Shown here in pieces: positions 13,776 through 27,329 of a DNA stretch of 64,000 bases. The number at the start of each line of letters is the position of its first letter. Position 1 is the first letter of the stretch. The DNA is taken from assembly GCF_007655135.1 (NCBI RefSeq), contig NC_045130.1, forward strand, positions 496,001-560,000, in the 5' to 3' direction. Source of the stretch: Punica granatum (lineage: Eukaryota > Streptophyta > Magnoliopsida > Myrtales > Lythraceae). The notes beneath the pieces were generated by a model. It saw only the letters and a program-made list of their open reading frames with translations. It had not been told where the DNA came from and made no database searches. A program made the translations under genes and the position numbers.

Positions 13776-16700
13776 GTGAGGGGAGTGGCTTGGCAATTGG
13801 CATGGCATCCTCTGTTCTATCCTTCTTCTTTTTTCTTTTTTCTTTTTTTTTCTCTGTTTTTTTTCCCTTGCTTCTTTGACAATTTTTTTCTTCAATAAAG
13901 CCATGAGATGAGATGCTCTCTAATCTAGTTCGAACATCAATTTGGCCTTGGCCTAGAGATATTCTCAGTGAATTTTGGACACCTGAATTGCATATAAAAT
14001 TCAACCATTGGGGGGCGGGGGCGCTGCTGCTATTCTTGTTCTTGGAAGTAAAAGAAGGAAGATAGAAATGCTTTTTCATGGTTGAAATTGAAAGTTTGGT
14101 TTTCTTCCCTATTATAGTTAGTGGAAGTGGAAGTGGTAAGTGGAACTGGAATGTGCTTTCTTTTGCCTCTATTAGGAGGAGATTGCCTTTTTCCAAGCTT
14201 AAAAAACAATCAAAAGAGTGTAAAATCCATTGCCATTGCCATGAGCCCCACACCCAACCAACTAGACAATCATCAAATTTCGAAAGTGTTTGCGTAGTGA
14301 CATGCACTTGGTATTGTTGCCCAACTACCTGCAATGTTGACCGCACTCGGCCTCCTTCGTAAGAGGATAAGCAACAATTCATTTTTTTTTTTTGGTGTGC
14401 ACTGTAAGATTTGAAAACTCAATGGATTTTAACCAATTCAATTTGAGACCGATTGATTCATTAAGAGGTAAATCTCTTATGGCATGAATTTTCTTTAAGC
14501 AATAATTCATTATTTATATGGCATATTTAAATCGAAAAAGGAAAATCACAAAATTCAGAAAAGTGATAAGAGCTAAATGCGATCAAAATCAGCGGCTTAT
14601 GTGAAGGGTGAGCAACGGCGGTAAAGAGTGGAGGGCCAGAGAGAGAGAGAGAGAGAGGGCTACTGTGAACTCGGGAAAAGGAATAAAGGATGGAATTAGA
14701 GGGTAAGGGAAGGGGAGGGGAAACCATACGAGGATTTGGAGTGGTTTGGGAATCTATTTTTAGATTGGACGGTTGGTGTTGGAATAATTTTAATTTTTAG
14801 GTGTCTGGGGAGTGGGCTGGGGCCCACAAGACTTTCGCTTTCTTCGGATTATTATTGGGCCTCTCATTTCTTCTCATCCCGTGAGTCAGGTGAGCGACCA
14901 AGGAAAAAATTTATCTTTCAATCAACGGAAATGGTGGTGCAACCCAATAATTCAATGATGAGCTATTTATTAAATATTAGATTTTTTTTGAATTACAAGG
15001 ATGACTCGTGAATTTAGTGCAGTGAAATAAAAATTCTAGTAGTTACTACCGAATATCGAATTAAAAGTAAGTTACACTAAGTATTTACTCTAAAATTTAT
15101 TTTTATATGCATTGCTACAGTCATTTTTATTAATTTATTATTAGGATATTATCACACCTCATATGTAATCCGTGAGTGAGAGTGGGGCTCCCACGCACGC
15201 CTGCCCACTATTTGCACCGACCCACTTCACTGTCACTTCCCTTCACGGGTGTAACTTAGTGAGGTAACATTATTATTCTTTTTGATAAAAACAAATATAA
15301 TATAGGACCCATCCCCTAACTTCGTGTAGCTTTCGTTGGGCCCACTCTGATTCTTGAGGCCCAAAACTTTCACGAGACAACCTTCTTTTTTTAAAAAATA
15401 AATAAATATATATATATATATATTTTCCCTCTTTGACAACGCAATACGAGGTACCTTCTCGAAAACGCAATTTTAATTAATTGTATTATATATATATATA
15501 TATATATTTTTTTTATCTGACGTATCCGAGTTTTGCTTGACTTATGCCTAATGATTCTTTGAACCCCAATGGCGCATGGAAACGGTAATCAGGCCAAAAG
15601 CACTCCGACGACTTTAAAAAGTTTTAAATTTAGAATTTAATAGATACATGAGATTCTTTTTAATATTATGTTAAATCCCTGAAATTTTTTTTTGGGTAAA
15701 ATATTAATTGTATGTTTTTGTCAGTGCCATCAAATCAGTCGATAATTAAAATCCGAATCCATCCACTGTAGTGTCACTCACGTTAGTGCACTTCACGTGC
15801 GTGCCACCTTTTCTTCCTCTTCTCAATTTGTTTTCTTATAAATGTGTTTTGCAGGCAGATGTCGCATGCACTTGACCACCCTTTTTTATAGATTGCACAA
15901 ATTACTTTAGAAATGGTATCTTGCTAAGCTAAGTGCTCGAAAACTCATATAGATTTTTGTGTCAATGATTGTGGAGAACCATATAAGCATTTGTCGATGT
16001 TTGCTAAGCATAGATGACTACACATTTAAATATTAGATACTTATTAATATTATGCATTTCAATCAAATTGTTTTTTTTTTAATACCGTATTTCAGATGCA
16101 CTTATTAATTAGCAGATGAAGTCTATGAAAAAACGAGAGATGAGGCTGGCCACTATAAAAGGATTGAACAATCTTTTATGACTTTATATAGATAACGATT
16201 GCTGCATGAGATAATGAAAGAACTTCTCTCACGGTATAAATAATAATATTCCCATTTATTTTAGGATTAATTTGAAAAACAAACTCATATCCGACTATCT
16301 TTTTTTTTTTTTGCTAAATATAACAAAAACCGAAGTTTGTTAAAAATTATATAGCACGAACATTCAAAATTATTTTTGTTTATAGCTCATTTTTGTACAC
16401 TTTCCAATTAGGTTTTCCATTTTATCGATAAGTTGTCCGTTTTTCATTAATTTCTTTAAAAGAATTAGAATTAAATAATGAATAAATAATCTACCGAAAA
16501 ATTAATTAAATAATATTAGGAAAAAATAAAATCATAAAAAGGAAAAGAAAATACATAATAAAAGGAGACAGCAAGCAGAGGCTGGTGAGGTCTTGATGTT
16601 GAGAAAGTCACAATTTTAGTTAAGCGGTGGCAGTTGGTTTCGAGGTTGACAAATGCCAAAATTTTATCCGCCTAATTTTGTCTCTTAAACAAATAATCAA

Positions 16701-17318
16701 ATTCCAATGAGGCGACGAGCGAGGGCCTTCCACCACTGTACATATCTCCTCTCCGAGCACCTTCAATTTATTAATTTTATTTTCAATTTACACTTCTTTG
16801 CGTCTTATATTTTCAAATTTCTCAAATTTGTTTATTCTTTAAAATTCAGAAAATTTATATGTTTTTCTAATAAAAAGTTAATGAAAGTTAAAGTGTCATA
16901 AACAAGATAATTTTGAAAGTACGATCTTCAATTTTAACTTTTGTTTATGGCGATTCTTCTTCTTTTTTAAAATGAATGAATCCTTTAATCTTTCTTTTAC
17001 TTTTCTTGGATAACTTAACTATTTCCAGTCCAAGTAAATGGGCTGGCAGGCGCACGTGAACTTCGTCGGTCCATATATAGAATTTGGGGCGAACAGGAGA
17101 AGCCCGAGGGCCCAACAACACGCTGATCCAGAGCCAGAGGAAGGTAGCTTCGCCTTTAGATATATGACTGATCGGTTCACCTTTCAATTTTATTACTTCA
17201 TTCACTTCGATTCTCTCGCTTGGCAATTGGCAATAGAACTGTGCAGTGCATGTGACAAGAGGAGGGCTTCTAAAGGGCAAAATTCACCTATCTAATCTTA
17301 ATTCAGGGGGAAAAAAAG

Positions 17319-17451
17319 AAGAAGAAGAAGATCAAAGGGCGGGCACGGGCAGCCTCCCCACGGAGGTTCTAGAGATCGCCAAATCTTACCTTGATCAGAA
17401 TCAAATCTCGCCTTTCCGCCGGACCAAATATTGGTTGCGCCGTGATTTCGG
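17319..17451 (+). other. Possible unrecognised exon ending at a good splice donor
   Basis: The frame reads ...GSLPTEVLEIAKSYLDQNQI, then SPFRRTKYWLRRDFG, and ends exactly at TTTCGG/GTAAG, a strong donor. Composition (GC-rich, amphipathic, mixed charge) is protein-like and unlike the flanks. An upstream ATG at about 17246 is in frame. No downstream partner exon was found, so it may be the start of a lost gene. I do not recognise the family. Confidence 0.25.
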
Positions 17452-18201
17452 GTAAGATCCTGCTCGGACTCGAGTCAGTTTTTTAACGGATCCTTCCTGG
17501 GTGGTTTCCCGTCCAAAAATCATGTTAATGGGCTGTCTCTTCACGTTGGGTTGCTGGACCTCCCATTCTATCGCTGGGCCTCAGATAAATGGGCCCTCCA
17601 TTGTCGTATCGGTCTCCTTCCCATGTGCCGCTGGCTTTAGTTCAAAAGTTTCATTCTCACGCGATCACGTCCTCGTGTCTCCAAATTCCTTAAAGTGTGA
17701 AAGATAGCTGTAAACGTTTATCTAACATCAGCTACTACAATATTATATGGACTCGAGGCATCAATTTCTTTGCTTTTAATTGGAGTGAAAGTAATGATTA
17801 TTACTGGGGACTGCATTGTGGTTATAATAAGCTTTATCATATATATATATACTTACGAGGTTTAGGAAAATTAAGCGCTCTCTCTTGATGGAAGGGAACC
17901 TCATTAACGAATTAGTCCTCCAATAATTTCGTCAATGTATATTCCATCATTATCTATCTCAACTAACTAATAATTTGCATAAGAAACCTAATTTTCCCGG
18001 AAGAGACGGCAGCAAGAAGTTAGTTAACTGTCTACCTCTCGTGGATTTTCGCCAAGCAATTGCAGTTAGTGATATATAGAAGAAGAAAAGTAAATGGTAT
18101 GAGGTTAGGGTTTGATCGGTATCACGATTCAATACCATTTTCTACCAATCAAAGCCCAATAATTACCAATGCCATGCCGTGCCGGGATCTTCAATAATTA
18201 A

Positions 18202-19292
18202 AGTAAAAAATAAAAACGGGTCCATATGATCAAAAGAGGGAGCATGGTGGATTTTCTTACTCTCACTCACATACTTCCTTCCTTTAAAAAAAATATATAT
18301 TAATTTTAAAAATTTTTATTTAATATAAGTATAATAGTTTTTCCGGTGCGTATCACTTACCATCTAAACCGAACAGATTCGACTGATCTAAATTCGAGCG
18401 GTATTGATCTACAATTGTGGGTTTTCTCCGATCACAAAACTCACACTTAAGATATTGTTAAGGACGTGGCACGGAGGGTGGATCTCCACCCTCTGACCCA
18501 TCCTTTTTTAATTTATTAATTTTAAAATTTTTTTATCTAATTTAACTGTAATATATTTTCCGACGTGTATCAACTCCTATTCAACAGTTGATGGGTCCGA
18601 TGAATCTAAATTCAAGCTATATCGGCCTAAAATCATGGTTTTTATGATCACCATGAATGCCTACTTCAATTAGTTTATCACCACTTCAAGTCCTTTTTTT
18701 TTTATTCGTGACATTACCAATGCCTTTTATAATTTTAAAAAATTATTATTATAAATTTTTTATTTAATTTAAGTATACTATTTTTCTTGGTGTGCACCAT
18801 CTACCATCCGAAAGTCGAATGGGTTCGATTAATCTAAATCCAATCGATATCGGCCTATAATTGTGATTTTCTTTGATCACAATACTCACATTCGAGACTT
18901 TACTTAAGGGGAATAAATACCAAATCACTTAAAAATTAACCCACATTATAGAAAGCCTATTTCAATTAATTTATCACCAATGTAAGTCTTTTTTATTCGT
19001 AATATCACAAACGTCTTTATCTTTTTATTAAAAATGTAAGGTTACGTTCACTTGCTGATCACCGAAACTAATTTTTGCCTAGGCATGGACTTCATTGTGA
19101 CCAATAGATACTTTTAGTGAATTTGGATTGCAACAGCAAGTAAAATTCGTTCACATAAAATTAGTAGACAACTTCAAACTAATATATTATATTGCAATTA
19201 TGATTATGTAATTAGATACTTTGGAAAATCTAGATAATTTATTATCAATAGAAATTTCGTGATTTTTACACATAAATTTAATTGTATCATTA
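18202..19292 (+). repeat. Left arm of a long dispersed inverted repeat
   Basis: Matches the reverse complement of 32811-33950 over its whole length, with many substitutions and small indels (by eye roughly 75-80 percent). Examples are GGTCCATATG near 18220, TAATATAAGTATAATAG near 18322 and the ACTTGCTGATCA region near 19050. The arm contains about three degenerate internal units, each with a 'gtgtatcaactaccattc...gggttcgattaatctaaat' type motif. No coding potential; two old copies of one dispersed repeat in opposite orientation is the simplest reading. Confidence 0.7.
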
Positions 19293-20114
19293 GGTTCAAT
19301 TATACTCTTTATTAATTGGTTATTAACAAATTATTATGATAAATATAAAAATTGATGAAAAATGATATCACCCGCGACATTGTGCTGGTTGGGTTGTTGC
19401 CTTGTTTCTTAATTAAAGCTAGTGTTCCATTTTAATCCTCCATTTATTCAATTTATTTCTCTTTTCTCTCACATAAGAAAGCTTAAGCTTATATGACTAA
19501 CTCAAGAGTTCTTTATTTCACGATTCATATTAGAATATCTTGAAAAATCTCTGTTTACTCGTTCCAAATATTCTAGAATATCCAAGATCGTTTGTCTACA
19601 TTTTTAGTTACTGCAATATTATATATATTGTACTTTAAAAATTTCTTGAAATTTAAAATGTTGCAGTAGGAGTGATTAACACATCAATTCCCAGCGGATA
19701 CAAAATTGTACGATTGAATAAAATTTAATTTTTTGGTACACCTCCTGAGGCAATGCATTCTCTACTTTTAAATGATGCAGTTGATGGTCTTGCATACCCA
19801 TGATTTTTTTTATTTAATTTTAATTTAATTTAAGCTGGGGTTCGACCCCCTAATTCACCGAAAAAATTTGACTTTTTTGCCAATAAAAATATCAATTACT
19901 GATGAGTAATAAATTTTTCCAAGGAAAATCAGAAGATCTGAATAAACTTATATGTTCTAGCCATAATTTTTACCTCCCTGCAAAAATGGAAACTATCGCA
20001 AGTATAAAAAGCAATATATTTTGTAAAATATCGAAAAGTATTTCCAAACGAAAATATTTTATGAATTATAAAACTTAACTAACAATAAAATATAATACTT
20101 TGCAAACTATATAT

Positions 20115-20157
<43 letters not shown>

Positions 20158-21051
20158 CCAAGATAATTTAAAGAGTCCAACAATAAATAGGGTGAATCTT
20201 ATCGACATCGAATATGGTACAATAGAAGCATATTATTTGATTTTGGGGGTAAGGATTGGTTAACTTCGGGAACTTAAGTTTTAGGTGGAGACTGCCAAAT
20301 TCCATATTGAACTTGTCCCTAGAGGTTCCAATTTTACTCTTTTTTTCTTTTCCTTTTAAAATAAGATCATTTGGAAGACTCATCAACACAATTATATATC
20401 TTTCATGGGATAATAATAAATGCATTGCGAAGAAGTTGAAGGTCTGCGGAGAAGTCGAAGGGCTTCGAAGACCAGTATACAAGTTATATGTATTTGTTCT
20501 ATTACTATTATTATTATTCAATAACATTTGAAAATTATATTTTAATTATGATATCAATAAAATTACATACGACCTGACTTTTGAAAGGAATAAAGATCGT
20601 TGATCTGCTAAGGCGTAAAAAGTTCTTTCAACTGTAAAATTTTTTCTTCCGCAAAATTTGAACTTAAGATTTATTTAAGCGAAACAGATATCAAATCACC
20701 TAAAATCAATTGGGCCACGTTCGTCAAAGTTTTAAATAAATAATTCATAAAACGATAATATAATAAAATAATATGATATAATATATATGTGTGTATATAT
20801 ATATATTCAGCCATAAAGAAAATCCATCGGGGGTTCTCTCAGGTGGATTCTGTTTCTGTATATCTTCTTCTTCCTAAGCGACCTCTGCTCTGCTTTTGCT
20901 CTGCCCTTCTCCAGTTCCCCTCCCTTTCCGAACCTTCGTTACATTACATAGTTAGAAGAGAAGAGATTAGAAGAGAAGAGAAGAGAAGAGAAGAGAAGAG
21001 CTTAATTTTGCGTTTTCGTTTGTGTTCGTGGTGTGTTATTATTTATTTCCG

Positions 21052-22304
21052 ATGAAAAAGGATAATAACGCACCACAACTACAACAGCAGAAGAATAATA
21101 AGATCGATAATAATAATAGTACATGGGAATATCTCATCACCATGGTGAGCCATAGCATGAAGATCCCAATTACCTCTTCAAACCCATCATCTCCCTTCTC
21201 CCTCCCAAAATTCATCGTTTGGCTCTTCGCCTTCATCTCCATCGCCTACTTCTTCTACTCCCTCAAATTCGCCTTCTCCCCTCCCCCATGCATCCGCCCC
21301 TCCGAAGACGTCCTCAGTTTCAGTATCCTTCGCCCCCACCAGAAGACTCTCGGCCAGGTCCCTCGGCTTGAGATTGACAAGGAGAAGACGGGGTTGCAGC
21401 ACCTGGTGTTCGGGATCGCTGCCTCCTCGAGGCTGTGGGATCGGAGGAAGGAGTACATCAAGCTGTGGTGGAAACCCCAGCACATGAAAGGCATCGTTTG
21501 GCTGGACCTCCCCGTCAAGAACAACACCGACCGGCGTCTCCTGCCCCAGCTCTTGATCTCCACCAACACTTCAAGGTCCGTGCCCTATTATTTTTAATTT
21601 TATTTCGCTAGCTTTAGTTTCGTTCAATCAAATTTCCTTTTGATTAATTATTTCATCCATCGGTCTTGCCGCAAATCGGAAGCATCAGTGAGTTCTATGC
21701 TTAATTAATGTTAGATTCCGCAATTTTCTGCTGCAATTTGTTAAAGACGATAAAATTTGGTCTCACAAAGTACGCACCGATCATTATATAAATTGACATT
21801 TGATCGCTTGTGTAGAGATTGCATAAAATAAGTGGAACGGATATTTGGCCAATCTGATTTGATATGATATTATAGATTGTGAATCTCCCTTTTCCTGCTT
21901 TTATTCCCTGTCGATTATATAATGTGGTGTTAAAAGAGTTCCATATTCCAATTCCAGCTGAATTATTATATTTAGAGAAATGGAATACTTGATGAAGTTC
22001 TCAATTTTCTTGTGTATAAATGATAGCAAATTAATAGCAAAAAAAGAAAAAAAAATGATAGCATATTAGCTTCTTGGGCATCAGAAAAGTTGTTGTTCCA
22101 CTTGATTTTGGTTCATCGCATTAGTTAGTTTGTTTGTTTAATAGAGGCAAAGAAAAATATCGTTGTATACTATTATGAAGTAGAGTAGTTCTGCCGGCTT
22201 CTTCATTTGTTTAACCGCCGAGTAATAAGGAAGACGGTCCAAAACCTTGCCTAATTTAATTTAGGACGACTCCTGTTTCATTTCCAATTTCCATGTCTCC
22301 CCAG

Positions 22305-22335
<31 letters not shown>

Positions 22336-25300
22336 GCGATGCTAATTAGATGCATTTTCGATGTGTTGTGTTTGGATCACGTGTATGTGCTCGGACATCA
22401 GTTTCAAGTACAGCAACCCGAGGGGGCATCGGTCGGCAATACGGATATCGAGGATTGTGTCGGAGACACTGAGAGCGATGAGGTCGAGGGGGCAGGAGGA
22501 TGGCATGAGGTGGCTGGTGATGGGGGACGATGACACAGTCTTTGTTCCGGAGAACCTGATCCGGGTGCTGTCCAAGTACGACCACAGTCAGATGTACTAC
22601 ATTGGCAGCTCCTCGGAGAGCCACCTCCAAAACATCTACTTCTCCTACAACATGGCCTTTGGGGGCGGCGGGTTTGCCATCAGCTACCCGCTCGCGCGGG
22701 CGTTGGAGAGGATGCAGGACCGCTGCATCAGAAGGTACCCGGGCCTCTACGGTTCGGATGATCGGATCCAGGCCTGCATGGCGGAGCTGGGCGTTCCACT
22801 GACCCGAGAGCCAGGCTTCCACCAGGTGACTACTCCTCCTCCTCTTCCTTCCAGTTCCACTTCCAATTTTTGACTCTCAATATATATATATATATATATT
22901 TTCTTACTGTGATTTGATTGTGTTATTGGATTAGAAGCTTAATAATTAATAATTAACAATCTGGTGTATAACAAAGAAGAAAAAGAATTACACCATGCTC
23001 GTGGGGTTCATATTGTAATCGAATAAAAAAAAAATTATTGTCCAACAATCTAGGAAATCGGACTAATTCCGATACTCAAAGGTAGGTTGAGAAGATTCTG
23101 GTAAAGTAATTAATTAAGTCCTTTCAGTTAGGTGATTAACTCCTTTTTTTTCCTTTCGTTGCATCGGAGAGTTAAGTCGAAGTGTGTAGTTGTCTTCCTA
23201 ATTTGCTCATTAGAGTCAAATATTTGTCATTTCATTTTTGACCAAATAGACCGCTGATTGCGAGAGTGAGACAAATTGACAGAGTCAATTATCGCGGGGG
23301 TTGGGGGGGTCTTGAAAATGTTGGATTCTGCTGGTGCCATCGCGTTTGACGGGAGCTTTTGTACTTTTTCTCCGCGTGTCAGCTGTTACTTGTTTGGTTT
23401 TCTTTCTTAGGCCGCGTGTCACATATTAGTTTGCCCTTTCAAACTGAGTTACTCGCTTTATTTATTTATTTATTTAAATAAATAAAATAATTTAAAAAGA
23501 AAAAAAAAAGGGGAAAGCTTCTCTCCCACTCCCAGGCCCCAGTCAATTCTTTATTCAGAGAAGAGGTCACAAAAGGAGAAAAAGAAAATGCAGAAATCAG
23601 CCACCCACACAAGCTCCTTTTAATTTAGAAATAGACACGGTTTGAATCAATCAAATAGTTTGGGACATTTTCTCTCTTAAATAAAATGTCGGATTTGAAT
23701 TTATAAATTGAAAAAATTTATAATTAGAAGTGTTTCATCTGTAGTAGTGATAATAATAATAATAATAATAATTATAGTAGTATTAGCAATATAAATTAAT
23801 TTAAGTGGTTTGACATTTTTTGCCCTTTAAGCAAGAACTCGAGTCTGACTCTCGTGAATGGAAAAGTTTTACTCTTTAGTGATTTAATCCGACTTAAATT
23901 AAATCAATTAATTTTTTAGATATGGATATAAAAATTGCTAGAGTAGTATTTCCTATCCTAAACGGGAAGGGTCAAAATGTCTTATTAAACTGAGTTGTTT
24001 TCCAGTCCTTTTCAATTGTATGTCTATATGTATATGTGTACTGCCGAAAAATTCCCTGCTACCTACCTACCATCTTCTCTGAACCGTTCATAGTTTGAAC
24101 CGTGTAGTGTCTATAGAAACCGCGTCAAAGGGAAAATAAAATTTCTGATATTCGTTTCCCTAAACTGAAAAACCTATTTTACTATTCATCCCTTCTAAGA
24201 TCTCATTGACCAAAATCCCAAATTATGAGCTCATCGATGCCGACAATGGCGTCCTTTGCTCCTCCGTTTGATGCGATTGTCAATAGTCCATATTCTCTTC
24301 TTTCAAATAAAAATTTCATGATGACTCAATTTCTGTTATAATGCCTACCAAATACGATACGAATCAATGATTTTTTTTGTTTCCCTAAAAACTCTTAAAA
24401 CCCTAAAATCAATGATTATATTGATTATAAGTCAGTATTTTCAACTAGCTTTATATAGTTAATTTTATGCTAGGCAACTGGTATTGGATCAGTTACCAAA
24501 CCAAGGATTAGGGGGGGTAGTATTCCCGATTGAATTGAGATTCGATGGATTAGTATTCTCAGTCTGATTTCAATTGAGATTCGATGGATGTTGTTGAACC
24601 TGAAAAATGACAAGCTCTCTTTCTTTTATAAATCACCCATATGTAGAATTTTTTTTGGTTCTTTTTTTAATATAAAAAAAAAACAAAAAATCGAAGAAGA
24701 ACTAGACAGTCGGCGTAATAGATGCTCAACTAAAGAAGAGGGGTAAACATTGCATAAAACCAAACAGAAATTGTCGGTAGAGTCGATGGATGGATGGATC
24801 GGATGATGGGTTGGGTATACACTAATAACAAGATTGTGTAAACGTGGCACTGAATTAGTGGGGACGATCCTGTTGTGCCGCATTGGGAGACTTGAATGAA
24901 CATTTATGTGTCCGTCGTAGCTATTCCTAAATAAATGCGGTCCACATATAGTTGGCTTATTTGTTTGTCCACTTTGCTCGTTCGCCTGGTAGGTCAACTT
25001 CTCCTCCATTCATAACTACAACAATCACAACAACATTCCCACCCAAAGGACATTAAAACTATGCAATTAAATTAACCACCCCCACCCCCCCGGTAATCAT
25101 TATGGTTTAGAATTTCATATCATTCAATAAAGAACAACAACATTAGTGTTGGTTTGGTTCACCCCCACTTCGTTAAAAGTACTTAATATTCAACAACAAA
25201 CAAAAGAAATCAATACTTTCGCAGTCGTATATTACAGAGCATGTCAATTTCTAGCCTAATTAATTGGAAACAGAGTTCTTAATAAAACTAGCAATAATCT

Positions 25301-26171
25301 CTCTCTCTCTCTTCTTTTTTTTTTCTGTACGTATAGGTTTTTTGTTCTTGCCTTCTTTGATTAATTACGATTTTTTTTTCCTAGTATGATGTGTATGGGA
25401 ACCTGTTTGGGCTTCTTGTGTCGCATCCAGTGACGCCTCTGGTCTCGCTCCACCACATAGACGTGGTTGAGCCCATATTCCCCAACATGGGCCGGTTGCA
25501 GGCGCTCCAACGCCTAATGAGCCCAATGAAATTGGACTCTGCCGGGCTCTTGCAGCAGTCCATTTGCTACGACAGGACCCGGAGCTGGACCGTATCTGTC
25601 TCGTGGGGCTACGCTGTCCAGGTACTCCGAGGCATATACTTGCCCCGGGACCTCGAGATTCCCTCCCGCACGTTCCTCCATTGGTACAAGAGAGCGGATC
25701 AGACCGGGTTCTCGTTCAACACCCGGCCCGTCAGCAGGAACCCCTGCCAGAAGCCATCAGTGTATTTCCTGTCCAATGCTCTCTATAATCCGGGTAAAAA
25801 TGAGACCGCCAGCGAGTACGTCAGGAAATGGGCCTCGGACCCGAACTGCAAGTGGAAGATGGCCGACCCGTCGAGGATCCAAAGAGTGGAGGTGTACAAG
25901 AAACCTGATCCGAATCTTTGGGAAAAGGTATGCGATTCGTGCTGTGAAATTAGTTAATAATTTATTAATTTTTAAAAGTCTGGGATGATTTTATATATAA
26001 TAGAACTTGGAATTACAATTAATATGTTGTCCAATATTGAAATATGGCTGGTGCGTTGTTTCTGAATAGGCTCCAAGGAGGAATTGCTGCAGGGTAATGC
26101 CCACGAAGAAGGGGAACACTATGGTGATCAATGTGGGAGTTTGCGGAGAAGACGAGGTTGTCGAATTATGA
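21052..26171 (+). CDS. DUF604 family glycosyltransferase (GT31/Fringe-like)
   Basis: Predicted type II Golgi membrane glycosyltransferase of the plant DUF604 family; acceptor and donor sugars are not known from sequence. Exons 21052-21575, 22402-22825, 25385-25927, 26070-26171; 1593 nt, 530 residues, all GT-AG and in phase. The ATG at 21052 is the first in the likely leader. Residues 54-75 are the membrane anchor. The catalytic part contains GDDDTVF (216-222; the DDD is the metal/nucleotide-sugar DxD motif), SYNMAFGGGG and YGSDDRIQACMAELGV, then the C-terminal half with LSNALYNPGK and the conserved cysteine pair in RRNCCRV near the end. Intron 2 is 2.56 kb and has repeats but no embedded gene. 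No neighbour shares its pathway. Confidence 0.93.
22313..22335. repeat. (TTA)n microsatellite in intron 1 of the DUF604 gene
   Basis: Perfect TTA/TAT trinucleotide run shortly before exon 2. Confidence 0.8.
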
Positions 26172-26385
26172 TATATATATATATATATATGTATCATATC
26201 AGATTGTTGAGCCTGCCGTGCCGTGCCCCCTCCCATCATTAAACGACTTAAATTGGTGGAAATCGGCCGCCGATTTAATCGGTGACATCGATCACTCAGC
26301 TAATTACTATGCGTCGTCTAAAATCATGATTAAGCCATTTTACTTATCCTTTTTATTAGGATACCATCGCATTATATATATAACT

Positions 26386-27329
26386 TAATTACCCAAAAAA
26401 AATACGACATTTACAATATTTTTTAGCACGATATTTCGGAAATATCACAAAAAGCACGATATTTCATTTTAGTTTCAAATCTTGTATGGCGTTAAATTTT
26501 CGTCAATTTTAACGGTAGTGTCTCGTGTCGTAATGTTATTGAATACGTGGGTCTCATATTTTTATTTAAGGCTTAATTACCAAAAAAAAGTACGATCTCT
26601 ACATTTTTTTTTTAAATTTCAGTTCGATGTTTCGTTTTAGTTCTAAATCTAATACGAAGTTAAAATTTTTCGTCAATTTTAACCATACTGTCTCATGTTG
26701 CAAAGTTATTGGATGAGTATGTTCCGCATTTTTTAATTAAAAAATTTCTGAAATTTTTTTAAAAAGGGAAAAGGGGCTTTTGATTTATTTAGGGTCTCCT
26801 TTTCCGATGGTGGTGACCTCAACTGCAGTCACCACCACCCTATTGGGGTTGGCGGAGATGAAGGGGGTCACTGCGGACCCGATTGGAGCGGTGGTGGCCA
26901 CAGTTGAGGTCACCACTGCGGACCCCTCTCCTCCTTCGGGACCTCAGTCGATTTTTCCTTTTCTTTTTAAAGTTTCAGAAACTTTTTAATTAAATAAAAT
27001 TGCGGGGTTTACTCATCCAAGTTAAAATTGATAAAAAATTCAACGTAGTGCTAAATTTTAGATTAAAACGAAAGGTTGTGTTAAAATAAGAAAAAAATAT
27101 AAATGTTGTGTTTTTTTGGGTAATTAAGCCTTAAATAAAAAACATGAGACCCACTCATCCAATAACATTACGGCACATGGTCCTGCCATTAAAATTGACG
27201 GAAAATTTAACGTCGTACTAAATTTGAAAATAAAGGATAGGTCATGCTTATCGGTGCAATTTTTAAAAGATCATGCTAGAATTAGAAGAAAAGTGTAAAG
27301 ATGGTGTTTTTTCAAATAATTAAGCCTAT
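26386..27329. mobile_element. Long foldback (palindromic) element with nested inverted repeats
   Basis: Two arms mirror each other. ACTTAATTACCCAAAAAAAA at the left end pairs with the AATAATTAAGCCT end on the right. An inner pair, TTTATTTAAGGCTTAATTACC (about 26562-26581) and its reverse complement (about 27120-27140), lies inside it. The centre carries GTGGTGACCTCAACTG (26811-26826) and its exact reverse complement (26903-26918). Each arm therefore holds two tandem copies of a 180-bp unit. No transposase. It resembles a non-autonomous foldback/MULE-type element; no clear target-site duplication was found. Confidence 0.6.

Larger units (their letters stand above)
13776..21051. other. Gene-poor AT-rich intergenic region
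   Basis: No secure gene in about 7.3 kb. It contains (TA)n runs (15410-15422, 15486-15508, 20124-20154), a GA run near 14640-14657, a possible first exon at 17319-17451 and the left arm of a 1.1-kb inverted repeat (18202-19292). The last 200 bp before 21052 is the likely 5' UTR of the DUF604 gene and carries a purine-rich AGAAG repeat (20955-21000). Confidence 0.6.

Noticed and set aside
24626..25009. 127-codon minus-strand frame in DUF604 intron 2
   Set aside because: Low-complexity serine/histidine-rich translation, no family, no splice or promoter signals.
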